From NCBI RefSeq assembly GCF_001483135.1, contig NZ_LNAL01000003.1, positions 372,001 to 436,000 on the forward strand: a stretch of DNA of 64,000 nt, given 5' to 3'. Origin of the DNA: Solirubrum puertoriconensis (GTDB taxonomy: Bacteria > Bacteroidota > Bacteroidia > Cytophagales > Hymenobacteraceae). Positions 61,934 to 64,000 of the stretch are shown in pieces (position 1 is the first letter of the stretch; each line of letters begins with the position of its first letter). Below the pieces are notes generated by a model that made no database searches, was not told the DNA's origin, and saw only the letters and a program-made list of their open reading frames with translations. Position numbers and translations under genes: made by a program.

Positions 61934-62977
61934 CTAGCCTTTGCGCTCGGTTTTGCGCAGAAACTTAATCAGGGTTGGGAAGTAATGCTGCGGGTCGTCC
62001 CACATGGCGTAGTGCGAGCCTTCGGGGCAGATGTAGTGCTGACTGTTGGGGATGCGCCGCTGCATAAACTCAATGTCGGCTACCGGAATGAAGTCGTGCT
62101 TGGAGCCGATGATAAGCGTAGGCGGTTTGATGCCAGCCAGCCGCTCGCTGAAATCCCAAGCCAGCATGTAGGGCATAAAATAGCCGGCGTAGGTGCGGGT
62201 AATGTGCGCTTGGCTGCGCGTAAACGTGGGCGGCTCTTGCGGCAGGCGCATCATGTGCAGGCTTCGGAACTCCTTGGTTACGGCCGGCGTGATGTACGGC
62301 GAAAGCGCTACCAAACCCATGGTATCGAGGCCGGCTATGGTTTTGCCATCCTTGGCCGTGTGCCGCCGAATGATATCGGCATATTGGCTGTAGCGGTGCT
62401 TGTTGAATACCGTGGCTTTGTAGCCGATGTTGGAGGTAATCAGCCCTTTGATGTGTTGCGGGTATTTGGTTGCGTATTCCAGCGCCAGCATGCCGCCCCA
62501 CGAGTGCCCGAGCAGGTAAAAGCTTTCCAGACCTAGGGCTTGGCGCACTTGCTCTACCTCCTCCACAAAGCGGTCAATGCGCCATACCTCTTTGTCAGGG
62601 GTTTTGTCGGAATGGTACGAGTTGAGCTGGTCGTAGTAGTACAGCTCTACGCCTTCTTTGGCCAGGTGCTCCGGAAAGTTCTCGAAGTACTCATGGGTGT
62701 TGCCGGGGCCGCCGTGCAGCACCAGCAGCTTAATCTTGCCTTGCCCCACGCGCTGCGTCCAAACCTTGTACTTGCCATCGATGGTAACCATTTGCACACC
62801 CGGCGCGCGCATTTTGGCGGCGTAGCTGCTGTCGGGTGCTTGGGCTTGCGCCCAGGCACAGGGCATGCTGAACAGGAGGAGGAGCAGGGCTAGGCAGTGC
62901 TTCAAAATACAGGAGTTAGGAATGCTGGGCACAAATAAAAAACCGTGGAAAGATAGGCAGCCGAGTGGGCTACGCAA
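61934..62977 (-). CDS. Secreted proline iminopeptidase-like alpha/beta hydrolase
   Basis: 347 residues if read from 62977; a TTG start at about 62902 would give a cleaner signal peptide (KHCLALLLLLFSMPCAWAQ). Alpha/beta hydrolase: oxyanion HGGPGNTHEYF, nucleophile GHSWGGMLALEYA, catalytic Asp in IGSKHDFIPV and His in EGSHYAMWDD. HGGPG marks the S33 peptidase group, which releases N-terminal proline. The signal peptide places it in the periplasm, unlike the cytosolic classic enzyme. Confidence 0.9.
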   Translation of the reverse strand: MRSPLGCLSFHGFLFVPSIPNSCILKHCLALLLLLFSMPCAWAQAQAPDSSYAAKMRAPGVQMVTIDGKYKVWTQRVGQGKIKLLVLHGGPGNTHEYFENFPEHLAKEGVELYYYDQLNSYHSDKTPDKEVWRIDRFVEEVEQVRQALGLESFYLLGHSWGGMLALEYATKYPQHIKGLITSNIGYKATVFNKHRYSQYADIIRRHTAKDGKTIAGLDTMGLVALSPYITPAVTKEFRSLHMMRLPQEPPTFTRSQAHITRTYAGYFMPYMLAWDFSERLAGIKPPTLIIGSKHDFIPVADIEFMQRRIPNSQHYICPEGSHYAMWDDPQHYFPTLIKFLRKTERKG

Positions 62978-63051
62978 CGGTTAGCTGGAAACCTCGTCCA
63001 TATCCTGTTTCTTTAGCCCGTCTCTATCCAACCCCTTCACTCACTGTACTG

Positions 63052-64000
63052 ATGCAGAAACTCGTGTACCTGGCCGTTGCTTACGGCCTCAGCACGGCCG
63101 CGCCGGCGCTGGCCCAGCAAGCCGAAAAGGTCGATCAGGCCATGATTGCCAAAATCAAGGACGAAGGCCTGAACCGCTCGCAGGTGATGAAAACCGCTTT
63201 TTACCTCACCGATGTGAGCGGTCCGCGCCTGGCTGGTTCCGAGGGCCTGAAGCGCGCCCACGAGTGGACGCAAAAGCAAATGGCGCAGTGGGGCTTGGTG
63301 AACTCAAAAATTGATCCGTGGGGCACCTTTGGCCGCGGCTGGGACATCGAGAAGTCGTACGTAGCCATGACGGCGCCGTACTACCACAACATGATTGGCG
63401 CGCCCAAAGCCTGGACGCCCGGCACCAACGGTGCCATCAAGAAGCAGATTGTGCTGGTGAAAGCCACCACCGAAGCCGACCTCGACAAGTACAAAGGCCA
63501 GCTGCGCGATAAAATCGTGCTGACGGAAGTAGCCTCGGAGCCGAAAACCACCTTCGCCGCCGACGCCAAGCGCTACACCGACGAAGAGCTGCTGAAAATG
63601 GCCGCTCCGGCCGAAGCCCGCCCTGCCCGCCAAGGCAACGACGACGCCATGGCTGCTTACCGCGCCCGCCTCGCGCTGCGCACCAAAATGGCCGAGCTGT
63701 TTATGCAAGAAGGCGCCGCTGCTGTACTCAGCACCCGCGGCGGCTCGCATGGCACGTTCTTCACCTCCAACGGTGCGCCCTACGCCGCCGATGCCAAGCC
63801 CGTGCTGCCCGAAATCGAAATGGCCCCCGAAGACCAGCTGCGCCTGATTCGTTTGGTAGAAGCCGGCATTCCGGTTGAGGTGGAAATGGACACCAAAACC
63901 AAGTTCCAAACCCAAGACCTGCGGGGTTACAACGTAATTGCCGAAATCCCCGGCACCGACAAAAAGCTCAAGAACGAGGTAGTTATGCTCGGCGCCCACA
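63052..64000 (+). CDS. M28-family metallopeptidase, N-terminal part
   Basis: Starts at the ATG 63052 and is open to the right window edge (316 residues seen). Sec signal peptide (VYLAVAYGLSTAAPALAQQ). The mature region SGPRLAGSEGLKRAHEWTQK is the usual start of carboxypeptidase Q-like M28 enzymes, followed by a PA-type insert (residues about 130-260; AEARPARQGNDDA, EGAAAVLSTRGGS) and VIAEIPGTD with VVMLGAH, where the metal-binding His should begin. Zinc peptidase acting outside the cytosol. Confidence 0.85.
   Translation, partial: MQKLVYLAVAYGLSTAAPALAQQAEKVDQAMIAKIKDEGLNRSQVMKTAFYLTDVSGPRLAGSEGLKRAHEWTQKQMAQWGLVNSKIDPWGTFGRGWDIEKSYVAMTAPYYHNMIGAPKAWTPGTNGAIKKQIVLVKATTEADLDKYKGQLRDKIVLTEVASEPKTTFAADAKRYTDEELLKMAAPAEARPARQGNDDAMAAYRARLALRTKMAELFMQEGAAAVLSTRGGSHGTFFTSNGAPYAADAKPVLPEIEMAPEDQLRLIRLVEAGIPVEVEMDTKTKFQTQDLRGYNVIAEIPGTDKKLKNEVVMLGAH

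Larger units (their letters stand above)
502..62535. repeat. Dispersed CCTAGG palindrome, about 93 copies
   Basis: Hand count over the whole window gives about 93 copies (could be off by a few), first near 502 and last near 62530, mean spacing about 690 bp, longest gaps about 2.2-2.5 kb. The commonest extended forms are GCCCTAGGTGCC and ACCTAGGGC (its complement type), so many sites can be given a direction. It occurs in genes of both strands and about 26 times between genes. In-frame it is mostly CTA-GGN (Leu-Gly). Confidence 0.9.

Noticed and set aside
1-64000. tRNA, rRNA, CRISPR arrays, integrase or transposase genes
   Set aside because: Looked for cloverleaf T-loop sequences, regular spaced repeats and DDE/tyrosine recombinase motifs and found none.
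1-64000. GCTAGC as a second iterated palindrome
   Set aside because: It occurs now and then (for example near 2210, 3449 and 20888), but by eye much less often than CCTAGG and without constant flanks.

Overview
The window reads as a chromosomal segment of a GC-rich member of the Bacteroidota (Cytophagales), most like Hymenobacter. The grounds are: BshA (bacillithiol); a Bacteroidota-type BamD / RNA polymerase omega (Rpb6-like) / CoaC / CoaB / DUF4835 / RecN cluster; a NagZ-like glycosidase fused to a serine beta-lactamase-type hydrolase; and promoter-like boxes of the Bacteroidota form TAnnTTTG (with TTTG about 19 nt upstream at bamD) instead of E. coli-type boxes. I found no tRNA, rRNA, CRISPR array, integrase, transposase or phage gene. 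The genus is an inference from gene content, not a database match. || Layout. 1-9 kb: surface-polysaccharide region with four GT4 glycosyltransferases, one GtrB-like GT2, a WecE-type sugar aminotransferase, a polytopic Wzy/EpsG-like membrane protein and a secreted TPR protein. 9-21.5 kb: housekeeping genes (M42-like peptidase, membrane pyrophosphatase hppA, hpt, adk, obg, grpE-dnaJ, an ECF sigma factor with a 4-TM partner, and a NatAB-like ABC exporter). 21.5-30 kb: lipoprotein, ChaN-like protein, DUF2071 protein, HesB/IscA protein, bshA and the NagZ/beta-lactamase fusion. 30-47 kb: mutL, two rhomboids, alkD-like, mdh, tilS, GDPD, OstA-like, bamD, rpoZ, split coaC/coaB, DUF4835, recN, fabI. 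47-64 kb: 2-hydroxyacid dehydrogenase, sterol-desaturase-type hydroxylase, ACT protein, Prc protease, YiaA-like, TerB-like, phosphoesterase, two methyltransferases, an AT-rich islet with a barstar-like gene and a frameshifted gene, an MsbA-like ABC transporter, a molybdenum hydroxylase large subunit without its usual partners, a proline-iminopeptidase-like hydrolase and the start of an M28 peptidase. || The most unusual signal runs through the whole window. The palindrome CCTAGG occurs about 93 times by hand count, against about 20 expected for independent bases at 58% GC, although many bacteria avoid CTAG. Its commonest extended form is asymmetric: GCCCTAGGT / ACCTAGGGC. In genes it is almost always read as Leu-Gly (CTA-GGN), rarely as Pro-Arg. 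In the third phase, which would give an in-frame TAG, it appears only as the stop codon of six reading frames (five genes and one pseudogene). This resembles the highly iterated HIP1 palindrome of cyanobacteria or a DNA-uptake/segregation motif; I know of no description of it for this group. || Other structure: three related 95-200 bp hairpin (MITE/REP-like) elements between genes, one nested in another; a second hairpin family; several strong bidirectional terminators, one a perfect 38-bp palindrome; and genes (ostA-like, bamD) whose promoter box lies so close to the ATG that the transcripts should be almost leaderless.
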